Assembly (NCBI GenBank): GCA_013399305.1
Contig: VXAI01000092.1
Location: 2,055,289-2,119,288 of the forward strand
DNA length: 64,000 nucleotides
Direction: 5' to 3'
From: Rostratula benghalensis
Taxonomy: Eukaryota; Chordata; Aves; Charadriiformes; Rostratulidae
Shown piece by piece: positions 14,676 through 25,912 of this stretch. A program made the position numbers and the translations under genes. The notes beneath the pieces were generated by a model, which was given only the letters and a program-made list of their open reading frames with translations, ran no database searches and was not told where the DNA came from. Each line of letters opens with the position of its first letter. Position 1 is the first letter of the stretch.

Positions 14676-14812
14676 CTCTACAGATGAGTGGAATAAAAAC
14701 TGAGAAATGAAAGAGAAGAGACTGTTTCCTTAAACTTACACAGCAAACGGCTGCTCAGGTAGGGAGCAGAGCTAGGTCTCCCCACTAGGTCTCTGTGTAG
14801 AACTAATGTGTC
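14676..14812 (+). repeat. MIR-like ancient SINE tail
   Basis: The blocks 'ctacagatgagtgg', 'aaactgagaaatgaaagagaagagactg', 'ccttaaacttacacagcaaacggctg' and 'gggagcagagctaggtctcccc' match the order and spacing of the MIR/CORE-SINE 3' half, including the 'acacagcaag' box and the 'cagagctgg...ggtctcc' end. Sense on plus. It is ancient and diverged but the match extends over about 130 bp, which makes chance unlikely. Confidence 0.65.
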
Positions 14813-17040
14813 TTTCTGAAGGCTTTTGCTAAAGCTTTTCAGCCTATTTCTAGTTTGAATCCACCTAGCATCAGCTTCCAGCCTTTATACTGTGCTATAC
14901 CTTCATCTGCAAGGCATTCTGCTGCCAGCTTTACTAACATTCTCCTGGGAATTGTGTATTTTCACCTCCTCAGGGTCCCCAGCAGCTGTTGGACAAGTGA
15001 TAAAAGGGAAGTAAAATGTTGGCCAACAATCTAAGTATATAAAAGAATAACCAAAACACCTTGGAAATCTGGGTAGAATTATTTCATACACGTAGAGGAT
15101 CTTATTTTGATATTTCTGTTTTAAACACATTTATTTTTCAAGCACACCTGTGATTTCCACATCTGGACTTTAGTAGGTTGAGAAGTCCTTCTCTGCAAAA
15201 TCAAGTGAAGTTGGAAAACAGATCCAGATACCAGTGGCTGAATGGCTCAAGGACTGATAGCTAGATGCATTGAATTTACATTGAAGTTCTTCCCTTGGGA
15301 CCTGTGTCTGTCCAGAAATGAGCTAATGCTGTTATTGTCTTATGGCTCGCAGGCATACTCGCTCTGGAGTGAGTGATGTTTGTTCAGTTTTTGGAGAATT
15401 GCTAACAGTTGCTATCTGACACCTTTTCAATACTTCATTGGAGAGAACAAGTACGGAATGAAAATGCTCTCATTCCTCCAAATTACAGTTTACTATAGCA
15501 CTAAGTTAGCTGTAGGATAACGGCTCTGTCCTGCCTTGACAAACAATGGTAGTGTAATATTTATTTTCTGTTCAAGGCAGGTTTGCTTAATTACTGACTA
15601 CAACTGTAGATTATACGTGAAACCTGTGCATAAACCAGTTTCAGACCAACTATGGCAAAGACAGTAGCCTGATTTATCTGCTACCTGAAATCAAATAAAA
15701 GAATAACAGAATGCATCTCTTTGTGAATCTTCATAAAGGTTAGTGTTATTTAGGGAATACTTAAGGACACAGTTTCCAAGGGGAAAAAATATAAAAAGGT
15801 CTGTCAAAATGGAAAGATTTCATGAAACTGAGGTTTCTTAAAACTTTTGTCAGGAATTAAAAGAGGAAATTGTGCTGTGAATGCTGTAAGAGACTGGTTT
15901 GACATTTCTGTAGTGAATATTTTATTATTTTTAATTTTAAAGTATTTTTTCAAATTAAAAATAAAACAGGACTTTTATTAATAGTAGTATGTTTCTATTA
16001 CCCAGAAATTTCCTCACCTCACAGACTTTTTTTTATTTCAAAAAGAAACCTAACTTAAAAATCCTAATAAACTCTGGGAAATGAGTTTATACTCACTTCA
16101 TAACTCTATCACATGTAGTTAAATGACTTTCTTTTGGTTACATTCACTCCTTTCTGTCTGTGTATTGCAAAAAGTGTATTACTCAAGTCTCAACAGCTAA
16201 CTATCTTAGGAAATGAAAGTCCAAAGCCATATCACAAGTGTTCCTGGAGGGAACAGCCCTGATGTGATGGATGACAAATCACAAACAAATAATTTGATTT
16301 AACAGTTGAATTCATGTTCCATTTACAGAGGAAAACAAACTATTTAAACAAATTAATGGGGAAAAGTGAATTCACAAGTAGTCCAGGGTAATGGAATTTC
16401 CCCCTCTGTGTTCTTTAGGTATGTTTTTCTTTGTGACTTATTTGCTTGGATCTATTCATGACATAATATTAATTAAGCAAATAAGTGGTGTGCAGTCCTT
16501 TTCTTAGTATTTCTAAGGCACTTAGTATATCCAACATTCATCATTGCAAATATGCCAAGAATTTAACAGGATTAAAAGATGCAGCCAGCTAATTCCACAG
16601 ATATTAAGAATCTTTACAGCTGTGTTACATATATATTTTTTTAATCCTACCAGGTGTAGACATCCTCACATTTCAAACCAGAAAATGACTCAAGAGGTGA
16701 AACACATATTTCACTGAATTTTTAATACAATAACTAGTGACTTTTCAGTTTTTTGAAACATCTATGATGGTAGACGGTATTTGGATAATTAAGCATAGTC
16801 AGTCATACCTTTATGCCTAAATCACTGATAGTACCTTGTCGTTTGTCACCTGTCAGTGCAATCCCATCACCCCACATACACCAATACAATGACACCCACA
16901 ACTCTTCTGCTCGTGTATTTTGCCAAAATTATCTCTCTCTTCAAAGAGATTTCGAGTGCCAGCAAGCTGCTTGGCAGTATCAGATAGCCTAAAGCCAGGA
17001 GTTGCTCAGTGTCCAGCAGCCATGTCATGTGTGTCTATAA
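14813..17040. other. AT-rich noncoding stretch
   Basis: No gene. 15890-16080 and 16600-16800 are strongly AT-rich with long A and T runs. Nothing in the open frames (75 codons or fewer) is recognisable. Confidence 0.55.
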
Positions 17041-17086
17041 TTACCTTGAAGTTGCTTTTTTGCTTTGACCGAAGCAGGTCAGCACG
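17041..17086 (+). repeat. Left flanking direct repeat of CR1 copy
   Basis: Forty-six bases beginning 'ttacct' and ending 'gcaggtcagcacg' recur at 17361-17406, immediately on the other side of a CR1 fragment. I count 37 of 46 identical positions; all but one of the nine differences are transitions, as expected for neutral decay. The placement at both element borders is that of a target-site duplication, though it is far longer than usual for CR1. Confidence 0.75.
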
Positions 17087-17360
17087 TCAGGACAAGAGGA
17101 ACTGGCCTCAAGTTGTGTCACAAGAAGTTTAGATTGGATGTCAGGAAAAATTTCTTCACCAAAAGGGTTGTCAAGCATTGGAACAAGCTGCCCAGGGGAG
17201 CAGCTGAGTCACCATCCCTGGAGGTATTTAGAAGTCATGTAGATGTGGCACCTAGGGACGTGGCTTAGCGGTAAAAGTGGTAGTGTTAAGTTTATGATTG
17301 GACTCAATGATCTTAAGGGTCTTTTCTGACCTAAATTATTCTATGGTTCTATGATTTTAA
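17087..17360 (+). mobile_element. CR1 LINE, 5'-truncated 3' fragment
   Basis: CR1 is a non-LTR retrotransposon with an ORF2 coding for an APE-type endonuclease and a reverse transcriptase; most copies keep only the 3' end. This copy begins abruptly inside the last part of ORF2 ('caggacaagagg'). The plus-strand frame gives the conserved CR1 C-terminal blocks FRLDVRKNFFTKRVVKHWNK, then LPRGAAESPSLEVFRSHVD (about 17127-17255). The 3' UTR follows ('ggactcaatgatcttaagggtcttttctgacct') and the element ends in the degenerate octamers 'ttctatggttctatga' at 17339-17354. There is no poly-A, as normal for CR1. The copy cannot move by itself. Both flanks carry a 46 bp direct repeat. Confidence 0.93.
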
Positions 17361-17406
17361 TTACCTCAAAGCTGCTTTGTTGCCTCAACCAAAGCAGGTC
17401 AGCATG
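17361..17406 (+). repeat. Right flanking direct repeat of CR1 copy
   Basis: Partner of 17041-17086. It starts directly after the terminal octamers of the CR1 copy, so the element sits exactly between the two copies at a spacing of 320 bp. Confidence 0.75.
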
Positions 17407-20400
17407 CTAGATCACTGTTTCCAGTGAAACTGATGAACAGACAGCAGGAGCGGTCTTCCAAATGTCTGCAGGAGATACTGGTTATACAGTGCCCAGCTAC
17501 GGTAATAACGACCACAAAATGTTCTTACGTGTCTCCACCTGGCTGAACTTCCAGTGCTGTCTTCAAAGTCAAGCTTTTCTTTTTGAGATGTTCATATATC
17601 TGTTTCCAAAGCAACTGTTTACCCGGGAGATTTCAAAACAGTGTGAACCATTCTAAGTTATATGCCTAAAACTTTGCATACCATACTTGTGTTTTGAAAA
17701 ACAGCCATCAATCCTGGGGTAGGTGCCTCTCTGTGGAGGAAACACAGCAGTCCCAACTGGACCACAAGAGATACACACCACCCCGAGATACCCCAGGGCC
17801 TGACTTGGAGTCTGCAAAAGCCAAAGGAGAAATTCAAGCAGGGTTTTAGTTCAGGATCTGCCACACTCTCATCTAATGCATTTAGTTAGGGAGACGTCCT
17901 GAAAATATCCAAATAAATATGCAGTGCTTTTCTGCTTCTCTGCAGATTCGAAGAAGGTACAACAGCTTTTACACTTTATCAATCATTTGGTTTTTTCCTT
18001 TCAAAGTAAGGCTGGTTTGATACAGACACAGGAGGTAAGGGCAAAGGCAGCACTCGGGCCCCACTTTTGCTATTAAATAAACCAGACTGGTGAGGTTTCT
18101 GTGGTTGATGGGCAAGCATCTCTGTGATCTTTGCTCACATCCACGTGGCTGGTCCATCTTCCCTCTTGAGCAGAACGACAATGCCCAGAACACCTCTCAG
18201 CAGCAGTCACTGGTGTATTTTAGCTTTGACCCATGCCTCAGTGATGCCAAGAACAGGACAGGACAGAACAGGTCAAAAGCCACATCAAAATGCTTGTCAA
18301 GAATTAACTGATTCATGCAATTGTGAGTCTGTACACTGCTCCTGCCTTATTTACTACAATAGATGTAACTGTCTTGTCCTGCTACTCTCTGTAGTGGTTA
18401 AGCTGCCCTCAAAACTCTAAGCAGGTTATTTAAAACCGGGGGGGTATCTCCACATAGGTTGTATAAAGCCATGGAAGTATCTCCATGAGTGCTGTGGCTC
18501 TGGTGCAGGATACACAGGTGAGACGAAGAGACCTCCACCCCCAGCCGTCTCCGTGCCCCCCACAGCAGCGGACATTCCAACCCAGGCCTCACTGCATGGC
18601 GCTCAGATGCATTCCATGCCCATTCGTGCTGTTCTTCTGCCAGGATTGCTAGTGGCATTATTTTACTTCTCTTAGACTTCATGGGCCTGTTACAGAGAAC
18701 AAGTCAAGCTGAGACTCTGTCTGAAGGAATCTGGACTATTTCTGCCTTGTATTTGGGCACAGAGATTTTATTTGCCTGTAATAAGAAACATTACCTTCTC
18801 CTCCCCTCCAATAAAATGATTCCTCTAATATTTAAGTTTCAAGACCGTACACTGTGTTTATAAGCCTCAGGCCCTGAAGTAAAACAAGATTGAGTTTCCC
18901 TCAGGTAAGTACTTCCAGACACTTTATCTGCTATATCATTACAACTATACTCTATTTGTTACTGTACTATGTAACACAATACTTGCATTATATTCCACAT
19001 GAAAAGCTGTTTCTGCAGCATCTTGTCATCATTTCACGAACGCGGCTTTGAAGCCGTTTTGAATTCTGAATTCAGTGCATAACAGCGAAGGCTCAAGTGC
19101 ACAACACCGTATTATTTACTCAGATGGGGTTAATTGCAGAATAAAAGAATGGTTCCTTTCAGTTTACCTTTTTACAATCTCACTCACACTGGATATGGAA
19201 GACAGGAAAGTCTGTGATAAATATCAAACTTTCTAATCAGAAACGAGCCCAGTCGTATTTGAAATCTTGAACTTAATCCAGAATCAGGAAATGCAGCCAC
19301 TTGTGTTACTGTTGCTGAAAGAAGAAAATGACCTTTTTATTGTAGCTTACATTCACTATTGTACTTGTGAACCATAGGGAATGGAGCAGGAGAAATGCAA
19401 GGGCTTAAGGAGACTTTCTTTTAACAAGAAAGCTGAAATAGGGTGTAATAAAAATATATAGCTGGTATAAAGGCTGTGTTTCTCCAGGGAAATCTGTGAC
19501 TTTGACACGGATTCACTCCTAACAAATTATTTCTGCTTCCTAGCTACTGTTAATATTTGCTGTCAGGCTCCCATTGCCTTAAATTTTACCAGCTTTGGCC
19601 TCAACAGAGATTCATTTGAATGTAGAAAAAAATCATAATCCACACCTTTAACAGGAATATAAAAAATGAAATGATACTATAAATTTTTAAGTGGAGATTG
19701 ACTTTCAGCAAACACTTTTATTTCCTAGTGATGTTACAGGGTGAATGCTTGCAGGATTATTTCAACATAATGACCCTCAGCCGATTACTAATTTATAGCT
19801 GAAATGGAATCCTGGACTAACATCAGTAACAGAGTTTCATAACTCAATGGCACACTCTTGGATGGCACACGGTGGTAGGTAACGTTGGACCAGAAGAGAT
19901 TAGAATCATAAAATTATACACACTTTTTTGTGACATGGAACACAGATGGAATTTATACCTTACCTAAACCAAAGTTTTTTTACATGAGCAGTTTATTGTT
20001 GTGCCCTCTGCTACTATGAAGAATCAGATGGAATGAGTATTAATAGTACAGCTGGAGCCAGATTTGCCAAGCAGCCATAATACTGTATAGGCACTGTAAT
20101 TAAGCGGATGGGTTTTAAAATAGTTTTATTTTTTAGAAAATGTTTTACAAATACTGAGAACCTTACATACTCCCTAAGGCTGGTTAATCTCTTTGGGGAA
20201 ATCAGTTAACTTAATTATCTGGAGAAATCAGAGCCTAGCTATGAGTGAAAGTTTAAGTTGATGGCTCAGACACTGGAAAGTTGTGAGAGCTTTCTGTGCA
20301 TTTTCTCAAAGTCGTCAGTATCTTGTGAAAAAGAGTCAGCCTTATTTTCTGATCCTTAAATCTCTTTTTTCACTGTCCTGATTCTGATGATAAGATTTAT

Positions 20401-20827
20401 TTTTTTTTATTTTTCACTGTTTATACCATAAAGTTACCCTATAGATTTTTAAAATGAGATCAAAACAAAATCACACATCAACAAAAACCCAAAAACTCAT
20501 ACGAAGTTCCTTAAGCTCACATATTATTGAATGAGTTACTGGCTGACAGGATAAACTCATACTTTTCTGGAAGAAGGCCTTATAGATTTTTCCCATCAGC
20601 TCATGAGCTTTCATATGTCACTGTAAAAATTCTGCCATGAGCTTCAGCTGGAACAGATACAGGCCCTACATGGGTAGTTCACCGTCTGTGATGTGCAAGG
20701 ATTGTGGAAGATCAACAGCCGCCATGCTAGTAACAAAAGACAGGAGAATTAAATCCTGAGAGGTAAATCCCAGTGACAGCAACTGCCAGCAGTGCTGTGT
20801 GGTTCCCCAGTGTCCCCACCCCAACAA
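17407..20827. other. Noncoding, no gene seen
   Basis: No gene recognised. Open frames reach 98 codons (18124-18420 plus, 18398-18682 minus) but share no features with known families. A short 'acagg' iteration lies at 18250-18275 and a 7-G run near 18438. 19420-20500 is AT-rich. Confidence 0.55.
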
Positions 20828-20859
20828 TGGCTCTCCCCAACTACGTGGCTCTCCCCAAC
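20828..20859 (+). repeat. Exact 14 bp repeat, 18 bp period
   Basis: The 14-mer 'tggctctccccaac' occurs at 20828-20841 and again at 20846-20859. Just downstream (20884-20909) 'ttagcagg' is iterated three times with small changes. These are short local slippage or duplication products. Confidence 0.9.
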
Positions 20860-20909
20860 AATTAAACTCTGTCCCCATATCCCGTTAGCAGGTTTAGCAG
20901 GATTAGCAG

Positions 20910-23289
20910 CACTCCGAGTCCAGCAGTAATTCTCAGGGTAGGAAGCAGTTTTGTAGTCCTACCTTTGCTGCTGTGGAGATTTTAATTTTTCTCTATTTTT
21001 TCTCAAGAAGAGGTAAAATAAGACCTTCTGAATTGAAAAGGAAGAGCAGCAGAAAGCAAGAAAATACCTACAACTGAAGCAGCCAGTCCTATAGCTAGGT
21101 CATTGACTTGAAATCTGGGAAAATAACCTCCATGTCACTGCTTGACATGATTTAGAATAAGAGGGGTCAGAAAGGGATATATCTGGTCAGAAAGGTTGCT
21201 ATAATAAACACCGACCACATACAATTACCTCTGTAAACCCTTTAATCTGGGTATGTCCTCAACCCGGGCACATAGTGCTGATTGAAAAGCACATTTACTG
21301 AAATAAGAAACTAGATCAGCCATCTGCCTCTGTTACTCTGCTTGAATATCTTTTCCAAAATATCTGTTACAGAGAATTTTTTTTTCATTTCCACACAATA
21401 TTTATATGTATGCAGTGTGTTCCCCCTTGTTCTTGCAATAACAGTGTCCTCAAATACAAACAGTGTTTTCCTCTCTGATGTTCCTGTGATGTATTTCTAT
21501 GGTTAGTTATATCCATTCTCACTCTTCATTCTGTTGAGCTAAGGAAGTTGAACTGCCCAAATCTCATCTCACACAAGAAGCAATCTCTCTTGTAGCTATC
21601 CCAGCCCTTCTGCCTGGAGGGGACTTGCACACAGGCTTTGAGGAAGCTCTGTCTGCAGCATTGACATTTCCCTCCCACTACTGAAAATTTCTGGCACCTT
21701 GTAAGATCAAATAAACCTTTTTCATGTGTATCATGCAGAGGGCTCACAGATACTCTATAGCAGTCTCCTTCTCTTCTACTCCTTCTCTTCTGTCATTTCA
21801 TAGTAATGAACTCCTAACACACTAGAAAAATCTTGTACTTTGTACATTAGAGCACGGATTTGCCATGAGAACTGTGTTATTTTAATATCTTGCTGTTGCT
21901 ACAGACCTGCTCCGAGCTGATGATGCTTCCCAGTTTGATATCAACAGCAAGTGTCTTTAGTATACTTACTTCTCTGTGTGTTAAAGCAATTCATGAAAAC
22001 ATTTTGCAAGATCAGTAAAGAAATATCCTTCATGTACTCTGTCAATAATCTATTCCCAGCCAGTTTTACGTTCCAGCAATTATCGTCTCTGCTTAAAGAG
22101 TTTAGAGTTGTAGCACAAAAATTGTATACATCATCTTTGTACGAAAAAGAATTTCCATCCTAGTGGTTTTGGAGCAGATAACAGGCATATCAGGTACACT
22201 TTCTCTATTCTAATTTTTGTTTTCCCCCATCTTTTCTTATTCTTCTTTTCAAGTTTTTCTGTAAAGCCTTGCACACTGTTGAAACACACCTATATAACCT
22301 GGGTTTTTCAAAAGCTCTTTTCCCTCCTTTTCAAACTTCTTTCATCTCTACCCATGGGACCCTCACTGCTGGACACCAGTCCCTATAGAACTGCAGGATG
22401 GAGGCGTTTAACAAACCCATTTAAATCAGGAAACTCCTAACCTCAGCCTCTGTCTGAGCTCAGAGTGCTCAGGGGTCATTCATCCTTGCTTCATTGGCAA
22501 TGCTGAATTCACTGTCAATGTAATCTCTTTAGCAAACAAGCCAGGAAGACGGGCTCTTAGCTTGCTAGTGTGACGTTTGGAAACACAACATGACAAATTT
22601 ATTTCATCTGTCTCTAGCTGTGCTTTAACAACGGCCTGGTGATGGCAAAAGAAAGAGTTAACAGTACAGAAAACAAGTCCTGCTTCAAGTATTTTTATAA
22701 CTTTCTTTATGCCACAGAGCTGTGGAGAAAAACAACATTTTAAGGGTTGCCCTCTTTTTCCATTAGGCTGTCTGCTTTTACAGGTGGTGAGTCGCTATAA
22801 GATCTGAAAATCTCCACACATGCAAATGTGATGGTGAGATGGTCTGGAACTGAAACAGTCAATCTGCCTGACCCATTGCTGGGTAACACAGTCACTTGCT
22901 GAACTAACAGCAATAGTCTGGTGTCTGAGCACCAGAGATACAGTTTTCTCCCTGGTAACTGGTTCACCTTGTCCTGGAGCAGTGTATATAAACTCCCTTC
23001 CACAGCCCTTGGGTTAAGAGTCTCGTGGCCACAGTATCTACCCATCAATCAAGTGCTGAATTTCACTTGCAATCTCTGTGACAGAGCACACATCCAACCA
23101 ATGCTTTCCTACCACCTTCTTTACTTTTAAGATTTGCATGTCATATTTAAAAGTGAATTATGTGTGTACAACTATTCTGCCAGAAAGTTACATCAAGATG
23201 AATACTTGGGAGTCGGGACGAACAGAGGTGACATTTTTGGTGTTAGATCTTCTCATAGCCAACTAATTCCCCCAGACTGCTACCATGTT
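20910..23289. other. Noncoding, no gene seen
   Basis: No gene recognised. A minus-strand open frame of 102 codons (22740-23048) has no identifiable domain. The sequence 'ggtcagaaagg' is duplicated 20 bp apart near 21165-21195 and 'ctccttctctt' near 21766-21791. Confidence 0.55.
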
Positions 23290-24345
23290 CACGGCATTAC
23301 AGGATAATTCAGGTGTGGAGTGACCTCATGGGGCCTTTAATCTAACCTAATGCTCCAAGTATTGTCAGCTTTTAGGTCAGCCCAGGTTGCTCAGGGCTTT
23401 ATTCAGTCAGGTTTTGAAAACCTCCAAGGATGGAGATTGTACAACCTCTCTGTATAACTTGTTCCACTGCTTGATTGTCCTCATGGAAAAAAGTTTCTCC
23501 TTATAGCCCATTGGAAACACATTTATATCAATTTAGTTGAAAATTAGATTATCTGTTGTCACTTGACCGCATCAGATTTCCCAATATCTGCCTTCAGAGC
23601 TCTTCCCATGGGATCCCATCTATCCATTTCCTGACTGAACCAAAGCCTGGTTGCCCACAGCCTGATGTCTGCATTCTTCCTCCTCACTCCCATCACGATC
23701 TTCAACACCATAATAGCTTGGGTTGCTACTGATTATCACATTCCCAACCATTTCTTCCTTGTTTATAATAACAGATCTAACTTTGCATCTTCCCTGGTTG
23801 GCTCACTGAGTACCTCTGCCAAGAAGCTATCCCTGATCCCACCCAGAAACCTCTTTGACTGTTTTCATCCCTCATTGTTGCTCTTCCAGAAAATGTCAGG
23901 ACATTGAAATACCTCACAAAACCCAAGGTGTCTGATCCAAGGACTTCCTTGTGTTGCTTAAAGAATGTTTCAGCCACTTCCTTATCCTGGTGGTTTGGTC
24001 TGTAACACAATCCTACCAAAATATCATCCTCATGGAGCTCTTCTTTTACCCTGACAAACAAACTCTCACCAAGCCCATCATCCATCCCATGCAAGAGCTT
24101 CATGCTTTAAGACCTCTCCTTCACACAGAGGGCAAGCCGCCCTCGTCTTCCCTGTCTCTCCTGAAAAGGCCTGTACCTATTATGGGACTGCATTTGTGCA
24201 AGCCTGCCCCATCACATCCAGTTATTCCAACGATGCTGTAGCTTTGTAAATACATGCAGAGCTCTACTTTTTCCTGCTTGTTTCCCAGGCTCTGTTCTTT
24301 GGTGTACCTACACTTGAGGTATGCTTCCCTTCACTCTCTTCTACA
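23290..24345 (-). mobile_element. CR1 LINE, internally deleted, RT core missing
   Basis: Read on the minus strand, 24318-24274 gives the CR1 ORF2 start block (LKC.YT...S.GNKQE), followed by LQSY.IVGIT and a FRRDR block, then an endonuclease segment with SLFVRVKE and DDILVGLCYRP (CYRP box at 24007-23996). The endonuclease part runs to about 23600 with several stops and frame changes. It is followed within about 50 bp by the CR1 ORF2 C-terminal block (QSPSLEVF at 23439-23415) and a degenerate octamer end ('attatcctgtaatgccgtga') near 23290. In an intact CR1 these two parts are separated by the reverse-transcriptase domain, well over 1 kb, so that section is missing. An alternative is two separate insertions that happen to abut in the same orientation. 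Confidence 0.85.
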
Positions 24346-25894
24346 ATTCCTGAGGCCTTTTTGGTTCTCATTACCCTGCCATTTTTATTTTTGTTCACAA
24401 CCAGTTTCTTCACTTAGCTGAGGATTGTAATCACCTTCCCCCAATGGTTCAAGCCTAAGTACCTTTCCATTCTTAAAATACTCAATACTTTTCAATACTC
24501 AGCACTTAGCAACATTCAAAACTTTGCTTTGCATTCTTCCTACTGTGAGTGTTTTGAAGCAAGGTGAATCTATTTACAAATGACTTCCCATATTGTGTCA
24601 CCATGAGATGTTTCCTTAAAACAGATAGAAGTTTCCTCAAAAGGTGGAAGTCGATCAGGTTTCATTTGTTCTCTAATCTGACTGCCCTGCAAATTAGGAA
24701 AAAAAAAAAATGTTTATTTTTCTTATTTTTCCTTATTGATGTTAAATCTTTCTGTACCAAGAAACACTAAGAAGTCAAAGGCCACCCAAGACTTTCTACA
24801 CTTTTTCTGAGACAGAGTCCTTAGACAGCCAGAACTTCTTTTCGTGCAATTTATTGGCAGCGAAAAAGAATGGAAGTGAGGTGAAGAGATGGCCCATAAA
24901 AGAGGTTGTTCTAGGTTAGTGTCTGATCTGGAATTTCACATCTGGAGGGGTGGAAAGTCAAAAGGCTCAGTTTTGCCCTTTAGGTGTGGAAGAGCGAGTA
25001 TGTTTTATAAATAACATGTCCTTTCACTTGAACAAAAAATAATAGCATGCTGCACATGACATTCCTTCTCTGAATAGGTGAGAGTGAGATGGGGGCAGTA
25101 ACATCTGAATTGAAGAGGGAGGTGGACCAAATTCTGTCACTACTTACCTATAAAAAAAATTGCAACTAGAAAGGAATAAATCAATCTGGACATAATAAGG
25201 GCTCTTTTCCAAAACATAAGCAAGTCCGTACTAGTGAAGATAAGAAAAGGAATGTCTGCTCATTTCTTGTTTCTTTCAATTTTATTTGTAGGGTATTGAA
25301 AGTTTGGTTTCGTTCAGTACAGATTTTTGCGTAAATTATTTTCCTTTTTTTTTAACATTGGGTGTTTATTTTCCATCTAGGCTAGAAGATGTGGTTACTG
25401 AGAGATTAGTAAAGTGGCGTTGCCATTGGAGAGTTCTTTGCAAGACAAGAGTTTTAAGCTAATTAAAATGTCTTTAAAGTGTTTAAACTCCCATTTACCT
25501 TCAATTTTAATATCCTGAAGAGCAGATTTTAATGAAAACCTAAGAGACAAACCATTTTAACTGTTGCAAGTTATGGTAAACACTCCTTGCCCCTTCTGGT
25601 GATTCTCCAAAGAGCCAGACAGTGCCAGACTTTTTACTCATTATTTTAATAATATGCATAGGTTTAGAAGAAGAAAAACTCTTAACATACAACTTTCAGG
25701 TTGCATTGCTGAAAAAAAATAAAATTAAATATAGTTTTAAAAAGGAACATGCCTTTAAAGAAAATAGTTTTCTAGAGTGAAGCCTCTGGAAAGTCATAGC
25801 AATAACACCGGTCAAGTTCTGTGTGAAATTCTTAGCCTCTAGGGCAGAAATCCAGACCATTTCAGTGTTTTATCGAATAGGACTACAAAACTTC
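24346..25894. other. Noncoding, no gene seen
   Basis: No gene. An A-run at about 24700-24710 and AT-rich pockets near 25330 and 25700. 25430-25560 is AT-rich with 'taattaa'-type motifs. The first 100 bases may still be decayed CR1 5' sequence on the minus strand but cannot be assigned. Confidence 0.5.
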
Positions 25895-25912
25895 TTTTTT
25901 TTTTTTTTTTTT
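25895..25912 (+). repeat. Poly-T run, 18 bases
   Basis: Eighteen consecutive T. On the minus strand this is an A-run, but the adjacent minus-strand sequence is not recognisable as a retrotransposed gene. Confidence 0.9.

Noticed and set aside
22740..23048. 102-codon minus-strand frame next to the CR1 copy
   Set aside because: It is outside the CR1 limits, shows no domain, and a plus-strand frame overlaps it.
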